In this document: in pieces, positions 7,274 through 16,324 of the stretch
Layout: each line of letters opens with the position of its first letter
Numbering within the stretch: position 1 is the stretch's first letter
From: CAVALG01 sp963630555
Lineage (GTDB): Bacteria > Bacillota > Clostridia > Oscillospirales > Acutalibacteraceae
Reading direction: 5' to 3'
Length of the DNA stretch: 29,953 bases
NCBI GenBank assembly: GCA_963630555.1
Contig: CAVGND010000018.1
Location: 1-29,953, forward strand
Notes under the pieces: model-generated
Seen by the model: the letters and a program-made list of their open reading frames with translations, nothing else
Database searches by the model: none
Told to the model about the DNA's origin: nothing
Made by a program: the position numbers and the translations under genes

Positions 7274-8377
7274 ATGAAGACTATTTTAATTACCGGAATC
7301 GGTGGTTTAACGCCGAGATCTATTGCGACAATTATTCGAGAAAATCATCCGGATTATAGACTAATTGGTTGTGACGTTGAGAAGAAGGCCATAGGCTTTT
7401 TTATGAAGACCAAAGAAGGACGTAATCTAATTGATGAATATTTTGTTGCGCCACAGTGCGATGACGATTCTTACTTTCCTTGGATAGAAGAATTGGTTGA
7501 TAAAAAGAGCATTGACTATGCTTTTGTTCAGCCGGAATCGGAGATAGTCGCATGGGGCGATTATTATGAGAAAAATGGCAAATATCCCTGCCCTGTTTTT
7601 ATGGGAAGTAAATTGCTTTCTGTTTCGTTAAAGGATAAGTCTATCATGGCTGAATTGCTTGAAGGAACAGAGTTTATTCCTAAGACCATTAAGGTTACTC
7701 AGGACTGTCCTCGCTTTGAAGATGTTGAGAAGGAGATAGGATTCCCGTGTTGGATCAGAGCAACGGAGGGAACAGGCGGTCTTGGGTCGCTGCGGCTTGA
7801 TGACATTAGTTCTTATAAATCATGGTTGTTTATCAATAGCCGAATACCTGAATTTACGGTCAGCGAGTTTTTGACAGGACGCCACCTTGCTAACCAGATG
7901 CTCTATTATAACGGTGAATATGTCAAGGGTGCGGCTTTGGAGTGTGTGGAATATGTAATGGCTAACACGGCTCCTTCCCACGTGACAGGCAATACTCACT
8001 TCGGCAGATTTCTTAATGAAAATCATATCAATGAGTTCTGTGATCGTTGCATTAAATACCTTGAAAATAAGCTCGATGTTCCGGCTCACGGAATTCTTTC
8101 TTTCGACTTGAAAGAAGACAAGGATGGAAATTTAAAAGTGACTGAAGTGAACATTCGCCATATGGCCTATACAGGTGTTATGGCACATGTTGGCTTCGAC
8201 CTGATTGAGGATACGATCAGAATTCATGAAGATGGAAATGCAGACAATGTAAGGCGTGATCAGTACCATCACTTCGAGAAACCATACATATTCCTCCGTG
8301 ATGTGGATATAGAGCCTATCGTATTGAATAGTGAGGAAATTTTCGACGAACTCTCCCATAATCGGGGGGGGGTATAG
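7274..8377 (+). CDS. ATP-grasp enzyme, carbamoyl-phosphate-synthase-like; end set by poly-G tract 2
   Basis: ATP-dependent carboxylate-amine ligase of unknown substrate. As written it has 367 residues. An N-terminal Rossmann-like pre-ATP domain (LITGIGGLTPRSI) is followed by the ATP-grasp fold, with FPCWIRATEGTGGLGS as the nucleotide loop and VTEVNIRHMAYTG as the metal-binding segment. I start at ATG 7274, with GAGG at 7260-7263. The frame stops in TAG right after a G9 run (8364-8372). With G8 it would read 17 residues further and stop at TGA 8427-8429, overlapping the TTG start of the next gene. That TTGA overlap suggests G8 is the coupled reference state. The conserved domain is complete in either state, so the effect may be on coupling rather than activity. 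Confidence 0.82.
   Translation: MKTILITGIGGLTPRSIATIIRENHPDYRLIGCDVEKKAIGFFMKTKEGRNLIDEYFVAPQCDDDSYFPWIEELVDKKSIDYAFVQPESEIVAWGDYYEKNGKYPCPVFMGSKLLSVSLKDKSIMAELLEGTEFIPKTIKVTQDCPRFEDVEKEIGFPCWIRATEGTGGLGSLRLDDISSYKSWLFINSRIPEFTVSEFLTGRHLANQMLYYNGEYVKGAALECVEYVMANTAPSHVTGNTHFGRFLNENHINEFCDRCIKYLENKLDVPAHGILSFDLKEDKDGNLKVTEVNIRHMAYTGVMAHVGFDLIEDTIRIHEDGNADNVRRDQYHHFEKPYIFLRDVDIEPIVLNSEEIFDELSHNRGGV
8364..8372 (+). repeat. Poly-G tract 2 (G9) at the end of the ATP-grasp gene
   Basis: Nine G with the TC/TAT flanks. G9 gives an immediate GTA TAG stop, G8 gives a stop overlapping the next start codon, and G10 stops between the two. Confidence 0.9.
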
Positions 8378-8425
8378 CCATAAACAGATCTCACTGCTGC
8401 CTCTGACAAGTTTGGAGGTGGCGGC

Positions 8426-9460
8426 TTGATATCTGTATACACACTTGAACAATCAGGACAATGGGATTCTATTGTACAAACATTTAAGAAGCACGATGTC
8501 TACTGGCTAAGCGGATATGTAAAGGCATTTCAGATTCATGGTGATGGCGAGCCACTGCTGTTCTTCTTTGATAATGGGGCTACTCGTGGAATCAATGTGG
8601 TGATGAAACGGGATGTAGCCAAAGATGAACACTTTCGAGGGGCGCTAGAAGAGGGGCAATATTTCGATTTTGCAACTCCTTATGGCTATGGAGGATGGAT
8701 TATCGAAGGAGAAGATAGCAAGGAACTCTTTGAAGCTTATACAGCGTGGATGAATCAAAATGAAATTATTAGTGAATTCGTTAGATTTCATCCAATGATA
8801 CAAAACCATGAGCCTTGCAGAGATTTTTACGATATTGTTCAGTTGGGAGAAGTTGTTCATATGGATTTGTCTTCTCCGGAGGATATCTGGAACAATATTG
8901 TAAGCAAGAACCGCAATATGATCCGGAAAGCAGAGAAGAATGGCATCAAGGTTTACAATGGTAGATTCCCGGAGATTTATAGAAGATTCCGAGATATCTA
9001 TAATGGCACTATGGATAAAGATAATGCCGAAGCCTACTACTATTTTAACGAGAAGTTTTACGATTCTGTGTTGGATGATCTGCCGCAGAATGCACAGGTA
9101 TTCTTTGCAGAGAAGGATAGCGTTGTGATAGCCGCATCAATTATGCTTGCGGCTAATGGACATATGAATTATCACCTATCCGGTAGCTTGAAGGAATATA
9201 GATCTCTTGCTCCTACCAATTTACTTCTTTATAAAGCAGCTCTTTGGGGCTGCGCAAATGGCTGTAGAACTCTGTATCTTGGCGGAGGAGTCGGATCGGG
9301 TGTGGACAGTTTATTTAGGTTTAAGAGAGCCTTTTATAAAGGTGAATTAAATCATTTCTATATCGGAAAGCGGATATGTAACCGTGAAAAATATGATGCA
9401 CTTCTCAGAATGAGAACTGCGATAGAAAATCAGGGATATTTCCCTAAGTACAGAGGCTGA
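8426..9460 (+). CDS. FemAB/GNAT-like acyl- or aminoacyl-transferase
   Basis: 344 residues resembling the FemAB-like GNAT proteins that attach amino acids (or acyl groups) to cell-wall or glycan acceptors, probably cytoplasmic. Seen: IVSKNRNMIRKAEKNGIKV in the centre, as in FemX/BioF2-type folds, and the C-terminal GNAT core (VVIAASIMLAANGHMNYHLSG, then a long helix with LAPTNLLLYKAALWGCANG). The start is TTG 8426, with GGAGGTG at 8413-8419. No ATG gives a better beginning, and the protein start WDSIVQTFKKHDVYWLSGY looks complete. It follows an ATP-grasp ligase, suggesting a two-step amino acid decoration (inference). Translation may depend on the state of tract 2. Confidence 0.78.
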   Translation: MISVYTLEQSGQWDSIVQTFKKHDVYWLSGYVKAFQIHGDGEPLLFFFDNGATRGINVVMKRDVAKDEHFRGALEEGQYFDFATPYGYGGWIIEGEDSKELFEAYTAWMNQNEIISEFVRFHPMIQNHEPCRDFYDIVQLGEVVHMDLSSPEDIWNNIVSKNRNMIRKAEKNGIKVYNGRFPEIYRRFRDIYNGTMDKDNAEAYYYFNEKFYDSVLDDLPQNAQVFFAEKDSVVIAASIMLAANGHMNYHLSGSLKEYRSLAPTNLLLYKAALWGCANGCRTLYLGGGVGSGVDSLFRFKRAFYKGELNHFYIGKRICNREKYDALLRMRTAIENQGYFPKYRG

Positions 9461-9465
9461 ATTGG

Positions 9466-10686
9466 ATGAATGTATTGTTTTTAAGCTTGATGGGCTACAG
9501 TTCAATAAAAAATCGTGATATTTATACTGACTTGTTGCGTGAGTTTATCGCGCAAGGACATCGTGTCTATGTTGTGTCTCCTGCCGAGAGGCGTCAGGGT
9601 ATAGAGACTGGGCTTATTGAGGAAGAAAACAGTACTATTCTCAGGGTGAAGACTGGCAATATACAGAAAACAAATTTGATAGAAAAAGGCCTCTCCACGG
9701 TTATGTTGGAGTCACAGTTTGTAGCAGCTATTAAGAGGTATTTTAACGATATAAAATTCGAGCTCATTCTGTATAGCACACCACCCATTACTATAGCAAA
9801 TGCTGTTGAGTATGTGAAAAGGAGAGACAAGTCTACAACTTACCTTATGCTAAAGGACATCTTCCCACAGAATGCTGTAGATATTGGAATGATGACCACA
9901 TCCGGTTTGAAAGGGTTGCTTTATAAAACTTTTCGAACCAAAGAGAAAAAACTGTACTCACTGTCTGATCGAATAGGATGTATGTCTCAAGCAAATGTGG
10001 AATATGTGCTGAAGCATAATCCGGAAATACCAAGAGAATGTGTGGAAATAAGTCCTAACTGTGTGGAAGTTGTAGATATGAGTGTGTCTGAAGATGACAG
10101 GCGAGCGATGCGGGATAAGTATGGCATCCCGCAGAATAAAACGGTCTATCTCTATGGAGGAAATCTGGGTAAGCCTCAAGGTATAGATCATATGATTGCT
10201 TGCTTAAAGAGTCAGAAAAATAACGAGAAAGCGTTTTTCCTAATTGTCGGATCCGGCACTGAATATCCCAGAATTGAGGAATGGGTAAAGGCGGAGCCAC
10301 AAAAGAATGTAAAGTTGATGAGCAAACTGCCGAAGGAAGATTACATAAAAATGGTTGGTAGCTGCGATGTTGGTCTTCTTTTCTTAGACTACCGGTTCAC
10401 GATTCCAAATTTTCCGAGCAGACTTGTTGATTATATGCAATCCAAGCTCCCTACGCTGGCATGCACTGACCCGATTTCTGATGTTGGAAAGGTTATGGTG
10501 GATGGTGGTTTTGGCTGGTGGTGTGAGAGCAACAGTGTCGATGCTTTCGAGAAAGTGGTAGAAGAGTCTTTAAAGTCAGATACCAAAGCTATGGGTGAGA
10601 AAGCATTCAAATACCTCAATGAGTTTTGGAATGTTAAGAAACAGTATGCAGATATTGCGAAAAGTATAGGTTGGATAAAGGGTTGA
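9466..10686 (+). CDS. GT4-type glycosyltransferase 1
   Basis: 406 residues with the two-Rossmann GT-B architecture. An N-terminal acceptor domain begins MNVLFLSLMGY. The C-terminal donor domain starts near TVYLYGGNLGKPQGIDHM and continues through FLIVGSGTEYPRIEEW and a late donor-site segment (FPSRLVDYMQSKLPTLACTDP). It should add one sugar of the repeat unit from a nucleotide sugar in the cytoplasm; donor and linkage cannot be told. It begins 5 bases after the previous stop. FPSRL-DYM is the type found in WbuB-like transferases, which fits an amino sugar donor such as UDP-FucNAc only as a guess. Confidence 0.88.
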   Translation: MNVLFLSLMGYSSIKNRDIYTDLLREFIAQGHRVYVVSPAERRQGIETGLIEEENSTILRVKTGNIQKTNLIEKGLSTVMLESQFVAAIKRYFNDIKFELILYSTPPITIANAVEYVKRRDKSTTYLMLKDIFPQNAVDIGMMTTSGLKGLLYKTFRTKEKKLYSLSDRIGCMSQANVEYVLKHNPEIPRECVEISPNCVEVVDMSVSEDDRRAMRDKYGIPQNKTVYLYGGNLGKPQGIDHMIACLKSQKNNEKAFFLIVGSGTEYPRIEEWVKAEPQKNVKLMSKLPKEDYIKMVGSCDVGLLFLDYRFTIPNFPSRLVDYMQSKLPTLACTDPISDVGKVMVDGGFGWWCESNSVDAFEKVVEESLKSDTKAMGEKAFKYLNEFWNVKKQYADIAKSIGWIKG

Positions 10687-10690
10687 TGAA

Positions 10691-11875
10691 ATGAAATTAT
10701 TGGTAGCAACAGATGCTCATATTTTTAGGACTCCTGATGGACGACATTGGGCAAAAAGTATTTATGGATATAGCTTCTGGACACGCTATCTTGAAGTTTT
10801 TGATTCGGTTCGTATTGTGGCCAGAGTTAAAGATGTACAGAAGATTGATTCAAAGAAGTTATTGGTAGAGGGTGTCGGCGTAGAAGTAATTGGTATCCCT
10901 TTTTATCAAGGACCTAAGCAGTTGCTGAAGCAGTACATGAAGATACAGTGGAAGCTAAAAGGAATCGATAACGGATGTGATGCGGCTCTTCTTCGTATGC
11001 CAAGTCAGACGGCGACAATGGTATGGAAACATTTGAGGAAAGGACTTCCACTAGCCGGTGAAGTCGTATATGACGTGATGGACGATGTGAACCTTCCGGG
11101 TCAAAATCCATTAATCAAGACGCTCCATGTGATTACATCCAATAATATGAAGAGATTTTGTCTTGAGGCAAACGGTGTGTCATATGTCACAGAGAATTCA
11201 ATTCAGAAACACTATCCCTCGTATGCGAGGCTGCATGGCGAGAGCGGTGAACACTTTGAATCTTCTTACTCGACAATCACTCTATCAGATAATGCTTTTG
11301 TCGGAAAGAGAAATTTTGATGGTTGCAAGAAACTTACACTGGTTCTTTCCAGCGTGGCTATGAACTCTGAAAGAAAAGGCGAAAAGGTACTTATCAAAAC
11401 GGTGAGAATCTGTCGTGATAAAGGCTATGATGTACGAGCAATCATTATCGGCGATGGAACGTTAAGACCCTCTTTTGAACAATATGCCAAAGAGCTTGGA
11501 ATCTATGAATATGTGAGGTTCACAGGACTTCTCCCATCCTCCGATGAAGTGCGTAAGGTGATGTTGGAAGCGGATATGTTTGTGTTTCCAACACAGGGTG
11601 AAGGATTGCCGAGGGGAATACTGGAGGCTATGGCTATTGGCATGCCGGTGCTTTCAACATCGGTGGGCGGCATACCTGAGGTGATCGAAGATAAATATTT
11701 GTTTGACCCGATGGATGCAGATGCTTATGCAGATGCGGTGTGTAGATTGCTTGATAATCCAGATGAGCTGACTGCTATGAGTGAAAAAAATTTCAAAAAA
11801 TCATTAGAGTTTAGGAATACATTGCTACAAGTAAAGCGAAACGAGTTCTATGAAAAGCTGAGAGCACTTTGCTAA
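10691..11875 (+). CDS. GT4-type glycosyltransferase 2
   Basis: 394-residue GT-B glycosyltransferase. The C-terminal half carries the classical GT4 pattern: LTLVLSSVAMNSERKGEKVL, ravine residues RAIIIGDGTLRPSFE, VRFTGLLPSSDEV, and the EX7E-like motif in FVFPTQGEGLPRGILEAMAIGMPVLSTSVGGIPEV, with E and E eight residues apart binding the donor phosphate. It starts 4 bases after the previous gene. It probably retains the sugar configuration as other GT4 enzymes do; substrate unknown. Confidence 0.9.
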   Translation: MKLLVATDAHIFRTPDGRHWAKSIYGYSFWTRYLEVFDSVRIVARVKDVQKIDSKKLLVEGVGVEVIGIPFYQGPKQLLKQYMKIQWKLKGIDNGCDAALLRMPSQTATMVWKHLRKGLPLAGEVVYDVMDDVNLPGQNPLIKTLHVITSNNMKRFCLEANGVSYVTENSIQKHYPSYARLHGESGEHFESSYSTITLSDNAFVGKRNFDGCKKLTLVLSSVAMNSERKGEKVLIKTVRICRDKGYDVRAIIIGDGTLRPSFEQYAKELGIYEYVRFTGLLPSSDEVRKVMLEADMFVFPTQGEGLPRGILEAMAIGMPVLSTSVGGIPEVIEDKYLFDPMDADAYADAVCRLLDNPDELTAMSEKNFKKSLEFRNTLLQVKRNEFYEKLRALC

Positions 11876-11888
11876 ACAGGAGATTAAC

Positions 11889-13031
11889 ATGTATGTATTG
11901 ATGGTAGTTCCGAGCGATTTTCCAAATGGAGACGCCGGTGCAGTTCGTGATATGGCTTTTGCTAATATATTCAATACTCTCGGATACGATGTATTTTTGG
12001 TAGGAGCTGGGAAAAATAATAACAAAGGAGAAGTGGATGGAATTCACTACTTCAGCACATATCGTCCTGCTCAAAACAAAATCGACCATTTAAAACGCTT
12101 CGCTTTTTCAAAAGCTACATACATGTCTTTCATCAAGCAGATAAATGCACAAAACGGACAGCCATCTGTCATCTATGTAAACGATATTTCACATGGTGTG
12201 ATAAATGAACTGCGTAGGGCAGCAGAGCAAAATAGCATACCTATGATTCATGATAGTACAGAGTGGTATTCGCCATGTGAGTTTGCTCATGGAAAGTTAG
12301 ATAAGGCGTATATTCTGAAAGATAGGCTAAATAAAAGAATTATCAGAAATCCAATTAAGGTAATAGGTATTTCTTCCTATCTAACAGAGCATTTTCGAAG
12401 AAGGGGACTTCAATCTATCCGTATTCCAGTGATAATGGATGTAGAAAGTGCAAAAACATCCTTAAACACAGATAACAAGGTAAAACTTATATACGCAGGA
12501 AGTCCGGCAAATAAAGATTATTTGAAAGAAATTGTTCTTGGAATAGCTTTGCTATCCGACACAGCGCAGCATAAGATGGAATTACATATCCTGGGAGCAA
12601 ATGAAGATCAGATTAAGACTCTTACCAGACTACAAAGTATTCCAAAATGTATAAAAGCATATGGTAGGGTACCGAGAGAGCAAGTCGAAGAAGTAATGCT
12701 GGGAATGGACTTCTCTGTGCTTCTTAGACCGGCAGAAGAACGATATGCCAAGGCTGGGTTCCCAACAAAATCAGTGGAGGCTATGTCACATGGTGTTGCA
12801 ATGCTTTGCAATATTTCTTCAGATCTTGGGATGTATCTGAAAGATGGAGAAAATGCAATCGTTGTGAGTGGACATGATGAGAGGACATTTGCGCAAGGCT
12901 TAGAGCGAATTTTATCACTAAGCAGAGAACAGATTGATTTGATAAAGGCAAATGCTCGTCAGCTTGCTGAAAAAGAATTTGATTACAGAAACTGGGTTAC
13001 TACAGTTTCAGAATTGATTGGTGAAAAGTAA
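11889..13031 (+). CDS. GT4-type glycosyltransferase 3
   Basis: 380 residues of GT-B type. The N-terminal domain begins MYVLMVVPSDFPNGDAGAVRD, and the donor domain begins KLIYAGSPANKDYLKEIV, with ELHILGANEDQI, IKAYGRVPREQVEEVM and a donor loop GFPTKSVEAMSHGVAMLCN in which the second EX7E glutamate is kept and the first is not obvious. RBS ACAGGAGA lies directly upstream. Its stop abuts the ATG of the following acetyltransferase with no gap, so the two are coupled. Substrate unknown. Confidence 0.85.
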   Translation: MYVLMVVPSDFPNGDAGAVRDMAFANIFNTLGYDVFLVGAGKNNNKGEVDGIHYFSTYRPAQNKIDHLKRFAFSKATYMSFIKQINAQNGQPSVIYVNDISHGVINELRRAAEQNSIPMIHDSTEWYSPCEFAHGKLDKAYILKDRLNKRIIRNPIKVIGISSYLTEHFRRRGLQSIRIPVIMDVESAKTSLNTDNKVKLIYAGSPANKDYLKEIVLGIALLSDTAQHKMELHILGANEDQIKTLTRLQSIPKCIKAYGRVPREQVEEVMLGMDFSVLLRPAEERYAKAGFPTKSVEAMSHGVAMLCNISSDLGMYLKDGENAIVVSGHDERTFAQGLERILSLSREQIDLIKANARQLAEKEFDYRNWVTTVSELIGEK

Positions 13032-13712
13032 ATGCTTAATGAACTGAAGCGGTTGATAAAGATTTTAAGAGTAAAAAAAGAAACGCCGAATGTGATTATT
13101 GGGAGCAAGGCTAATATTGACCGCCATGCAGCCTTTGAAGGGCAGAACAAAATCGGAGCCGGCTCATGGTTTGAGGGCTACATGGGATATGGCTCCTATA
13201 TTGGAGAGGAATGCACGATAAAAGCTAAGGTCGGAAGGTTTTGTAGTATTGGGCACAATGTCACCGTTCTTACAGGAACCCATCCAAGTCATAAGTACGT
13301 ATCAACAAATCCGGTATTCTTTTCACTGGGGCTTCAAAATGGAACCACATTTGTGAAAAAACAGAAATTCAAAGAAATTGTTTACGCAGACGAGAAGAAT
13401 AAGTATGGAGCAATCATCGGAAATGATGTTTGGATTGGATACAATGCCACTATAATGGGCGGAGTCGTAATAGGTGATGGGGCTATAGTTGCCTCAGGAG
13501 CCTTAGTAAAGGATAATGTTAGACCATACACGATAGTTGCTGGTCAGCCAGCACGAGAGATTAGCAAGAGATTTACAGATGAACAAATAGAGTGGCTTGT
13601 CAATTTTAGATGGTGGGAAAAATCTATTGACTGGATAAAGAATCACGCAGACGAATTCGAAGATATAGAAAAGTTCATCAAAAAGAACTCAGAGATGGAG
13701 AGAGAGGAATGA
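13032..13712 (+). CDS. Hexapeptide-repeat O-acetyltransferase (CatB/XAT-like)
   Basis: 226 residues forming a left-handed beta-helix. Imperfect hexapeptide turns run from about residue 20 (VIIGSKANIDRHAAF) and resume in YGAIIGNDVWIGYNATIMGG and VVIGDGAIVASGALVKDNVRPYTIVAGQPAREI, interrupted by the loop that carries the catalytic histidine region (LTGTHPSHKYVSTNP). It should O-acetylate a sugar of the repeat unit using acetyl-CoA. It has no poly-G run, unlike the two other beta-helix acyltransferases interrupted downstream. It overlaps the next gene by ATGA. Confidence 0.88.
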   Translation: MLNELKRLIKILRVKKETPNVIIGSKANIDRHAAFEGQNKIGAGSWFEGYMGYGSYIGEECTIKAKVGRFCSIGHNVTVLTGTHPSHKYVSTNPVFFSLGLQNGTTFVKKQKFKEIVYADEKNKYGAIIGNDVWIGYNATIMGGVVIGDGAIVASGALVKDNVRPYTIVAGQPAREISKRFTDEQIEWLVNFRWWEKSIDWIKNHADEFEDIEKFIKKNSEMEREE

Positions 13713-15115
13713 AATTAGCTATTCTTCTGATCCCGGCGGCATTTTTAATTATATCATATAGCAGAAATAAAAGTATAAGCAATCCGTATGTTGCTTTTAA
13801 TACTCTTTGGCTAGCTGTCGCCGTTTTGATCAGCATTGGAAATAAATATGTATATGAGCCGACAGGCACAGCTTTAATATGTGTTTTAGTGGGCATAATT
13901 GGCTTCAACCTTTCTATGTTTACCCCAAATCTGATATTTGGGAAAAGAGGGCTTGGGCTATTTAAATGTGAAGATTATTTCTTAGATTATCATCGCTTGT
14001 ATATTTTGTCATTAATAGTATTAATCTTGAGTGCGCTAGGCGCAACAAGTGCCATCAGAGCGTTTTTGAGCGGAACATCGTTTGGCGAAATACGTACGGA
14101 CTATTATACACTAACATCGAGTGAAGATACGTATATGTATTATTTTAAGGAATACGTGCTTTCACCCTTAAGATATGTTGTACTTATTTCGACAATTATA
14201 GGAGTTCTTAACAGAAAAAAAGGTAATAAGTGGCTGATAATCAATACCATTGGAATAGTTATTCTTCAGGCTATAACAACGGGCGGAAGATATGTTCTAA
14301 TGAATACAATTTTCATGATGCTTTGTGGATATTCATTATTTGGCGATAAAGAAAAGATAACCATTAAACAGAAGGTTACCATTGTGATAGCTGTTTTACT
14401 GTTCTCTTATCTAATAGTGTTTTTAACCAATGATAGGGTCTCCTATCTTACTCAGGATATGACGGTGGGCGAACGGCTTTATCATACTGTTTATGAATAT
14501 TTTGTGGGAAGCACTACTTATCTTGGAGAAGTTGTAAAGAAAACACCATCACTTGTCGGCTCGACTTATGGGATAAATTTCATAGCCGGATTCATTATAC
14601 CTATATTTGCAGCGTTGACCTTCCTGCACATACTTCCGTACCCTGCGGTCTTTTCGGTTATTGGTACATATGCTTGTGAAATCCTGCGAATAGGGCCAGC
14701 AACGTATTATAATGCCATGCCTACTATATTTGGGTATTTCCTTATTGATGGTGGTTATGTTCTGACTTTTGTCGAGGCGTGGCTGTTTGGATACATTTGT
14801 AGAAGGCTTTATCAGAGAGGAAAAGGAGGAAACCTTCTGATGAGCGCCATGTTTATCCTGATTTTTGTACAAGTTTGTAATTCGAGTACGAGATGGTTCT
14901 TCTATTCATCCGACTATTGTCTCGCTTTTTTGTACTTAAATACTGTGATTAGAAAATCTATCGGGGGGGGGTACCTACTCCTAGTATTGATCCTTCAAAC
15001 CATTGATTGGGTTTGGGGAAAATATGATGATAAATTACGAGAAAAGCTAGATAGAACAATAGGTTTTTGCTGTGGCAAAAATAGCCTTGCCGGAAAGTGG
15101 GGTGCCATAGCATGA
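13709..15115 (+). CDS. wzy: Oligosaccharide repeat-unit polymerase (Wzy-like), phase-variable, currently in frame
   Basis: 468-residue polytopic membrane protein with about 10-12 hydrophobic helices, typical of O-antigen/capsule polymerases that join lipid-linked repeat units outside the membrane. The first helices are at 2-15 and 27-47, with a larger loop around GTSFGEIRTDYYTLTSSEDTYMYYF and conserved-looking TTGGRYVLMNTIF in the middle. A G9 run (14963-14971) codes GGG at about residues 419-421 after the last clear helix. G9 keeps the frame open to TGA 15113-15115, which overlaps the next start; G8 or G10 stops within about 20 codons and removes the last ~45 residues. Family assignment rests on topology and context. 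Confidence 0.75.
   Translation: MKLAILLIPAAFLIISYSRNKSISNPYVAFNTLWLAVAVLISIGNKYVYEPTGTALICVLVGIIGFNLSMFTPNLIFGKRGLGLFKCEDYFLDYHRLYILSLIVLILSALGATSAIRAFLSGTSFGEIRTDYYTLTSSEDTYMYYFKEYVLSPLRYVVLISTIIGVLNRKKGNKWLIINTIGIVILQAITTGGRYVLMNTIFMMLCGYSLFGDKEKITIKQKVTIVIAVLLFSYLIVFLTNDRVSYLTQDMTVGERLYHTVYEYFVGSTTYLGEVVKKTPSLVGSTYGINFIAGFIIPIFAALTFLHILPYPAVFSVIGTYACEILRIGPATYYNAMPTIFGYFLIDGGYVLTFVEAWLFGYICRRLYQRGKGGNLLMSAMFILIFVQVCNSSTRWFFYSSDYCLAFLYLNTVIRKSIGGGYLLLVLILQTIDWVWGKYDDKLREKLDRTIGFCCGKNSLAGKWGAIA
14963..14971 (+). repeat. Poly-G tract 3 (G9) in the Wzy-like gene
   Basis: Flanks TC and TAC. G9 is the in-frame state, because it preserves the ATGA overlap with the following gene. G8 gives a stop six codons later. 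Confidence 0.9.
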
Positions 15116-16302
15116 ATCAATGTTCATATAAAGAACCATTCTTGTGCATGGCACTTCTGGTGATAATGATTTTCGAAGTTCCACTTTTGAAACTTTATCT
15201 TATCGCCGGAACAGTAATGCTAATTATATATATGGTGATATACAAGAGGCGTCCCATTATTGATACAGAGATGCTTACACTGTTCCTGTTTATCGTTTTG
15301 TATTTTGCGATAGACACTAAGCTGGAGTCATCGACTGAATACAAGGTTTGGTATGCTTTGTCAACCGTTTCCTTGTATGCATGTGGATTTTACATGAGAT
15401 TTGATGGACTAAGTATTGAAGAACGAAGCAATAAGGTAACATCTGTCATTAAAACAATTGCAGTCGCATATGCCGCTTTTGTATTGGTGACGATGGTATA
15501 CAGCACTCTGAAAGGACAGTTTGTCATAACAAGAAATCCATTAAACATATGGACAGGAACACTGAGAGCAGCAACACATTTTGGAACAATGTCACTTATT
15601 CCTCTTGCGTATGGGCTATATTTAATAATTGCAGCGGAGTCAAAAAAATCCCATAAATGTGGATGGTTGATGATTTCATTTGTGTCGCTAGTGGCAATTA
15701 TTACTGGAAGCCGGACAGCCTTGTTTTTGATACCGATTGGAGCTATTATTGCATACTTTTCCAATATAAAAATGCAAGGAGAGTTTACAAAAAAGCACCT
15801 GAATCAATTATTGGGAGCCATTGCATTACTTGCATTTGCCACTGTTGCTTTTTCATTGGATGTATTCGGGCTTCAGACGCTGTTTTATAAATCCCAGTTG
15901 GGTCAAAGATATTTACTTGGATATGCCCCAACAATGGCAGAAGATGGTCGCTGGAAAAACACAGTGTTCTTTTTCGAGAATATCAGGAAGAGTCTCTGGG
16001 GAGGTGGGTACACAAGGACAAATGTTGGAAATATTCATAATGTTTATTTGAATGTTTTTGATTTAAGCGGAATCATCCCTTTTGGTCTTTTGATTATTTT
16101 TACAATCATGGTTATTAGAGACTATAAAAGGATGCAAAAAAATGAATCCGTAGATAACTCAACAGCTTTACTGTTGCTTCTTATTGGCACATTAACATTT
16201 GTTCAGTTGCTTTTGGAACCGGTGATGGAATCAGTTCCGGTCATGATTTGGTGTTTGTTATTGATTTACGGAATGCAACATAAAGTATCGAGATATACTT
16301 AA
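15112..16302 (+). CDS. O-antigen ligase/polymerase-like membrane protein (Wzy_C type)
   Basis: 396 residues with about ten membrane helices and the Wzy_C-like central segment: ITGSRTALFLIPIGAIIAYFSN, then the large outer loop with GQRYLLGYAPTMAEDGRW and WGGGYTRTNVGNIHNVYLNVFDLSG. The arginine of GSRTA and the histidine of IHNVYLN are the residues typically conserved in this family. I start at ATG 15112, overlapping the previous stop by ATGA. With the preceding protein it gives the locus two polymerase-like proteins; this one has no G run. It could be a second polymerase or a ligase that moves the chain to the cell wall. Confidence 0.83.
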   Translation: MNQCSYKEPFLCMALLVIMIFEVPLLKLYLIAGTVMLIIYMVIYKRRPIIDTEMLTLFLFIVLYFAIDTKLESSTEYKVWYALSTVSLYACGFYMRFDGLSIEERSNKVTSVIKTIAVAYAAFVLVTMVYSTLKGQFVITRNPLNIWTGTLRAATHFGTMSLIPLAYGLYLIIAAESKKSHKCGWLMISFVSLVAIITGSRTALFLIPIGAIIAYFSNIKMQGEFTKKHLNQLLGAIALLAFATVAFSLDVFGLQTLFYKSQLGQRYLLGYAPTMAEDGRWKNTVFFFENIRKSLWGGGYTRTNVGNIHNVYLNVFDLSGIIPFGLLIIFTIMVIRDYKRMQKNESVDNSTALLLLLIGTLTFVQLLLEPVMESVPVMIWCLLLIYGMQHKVSRYT

Positions 16303-16324
16303 TAAAGAAATTGGAGTGAAACAC

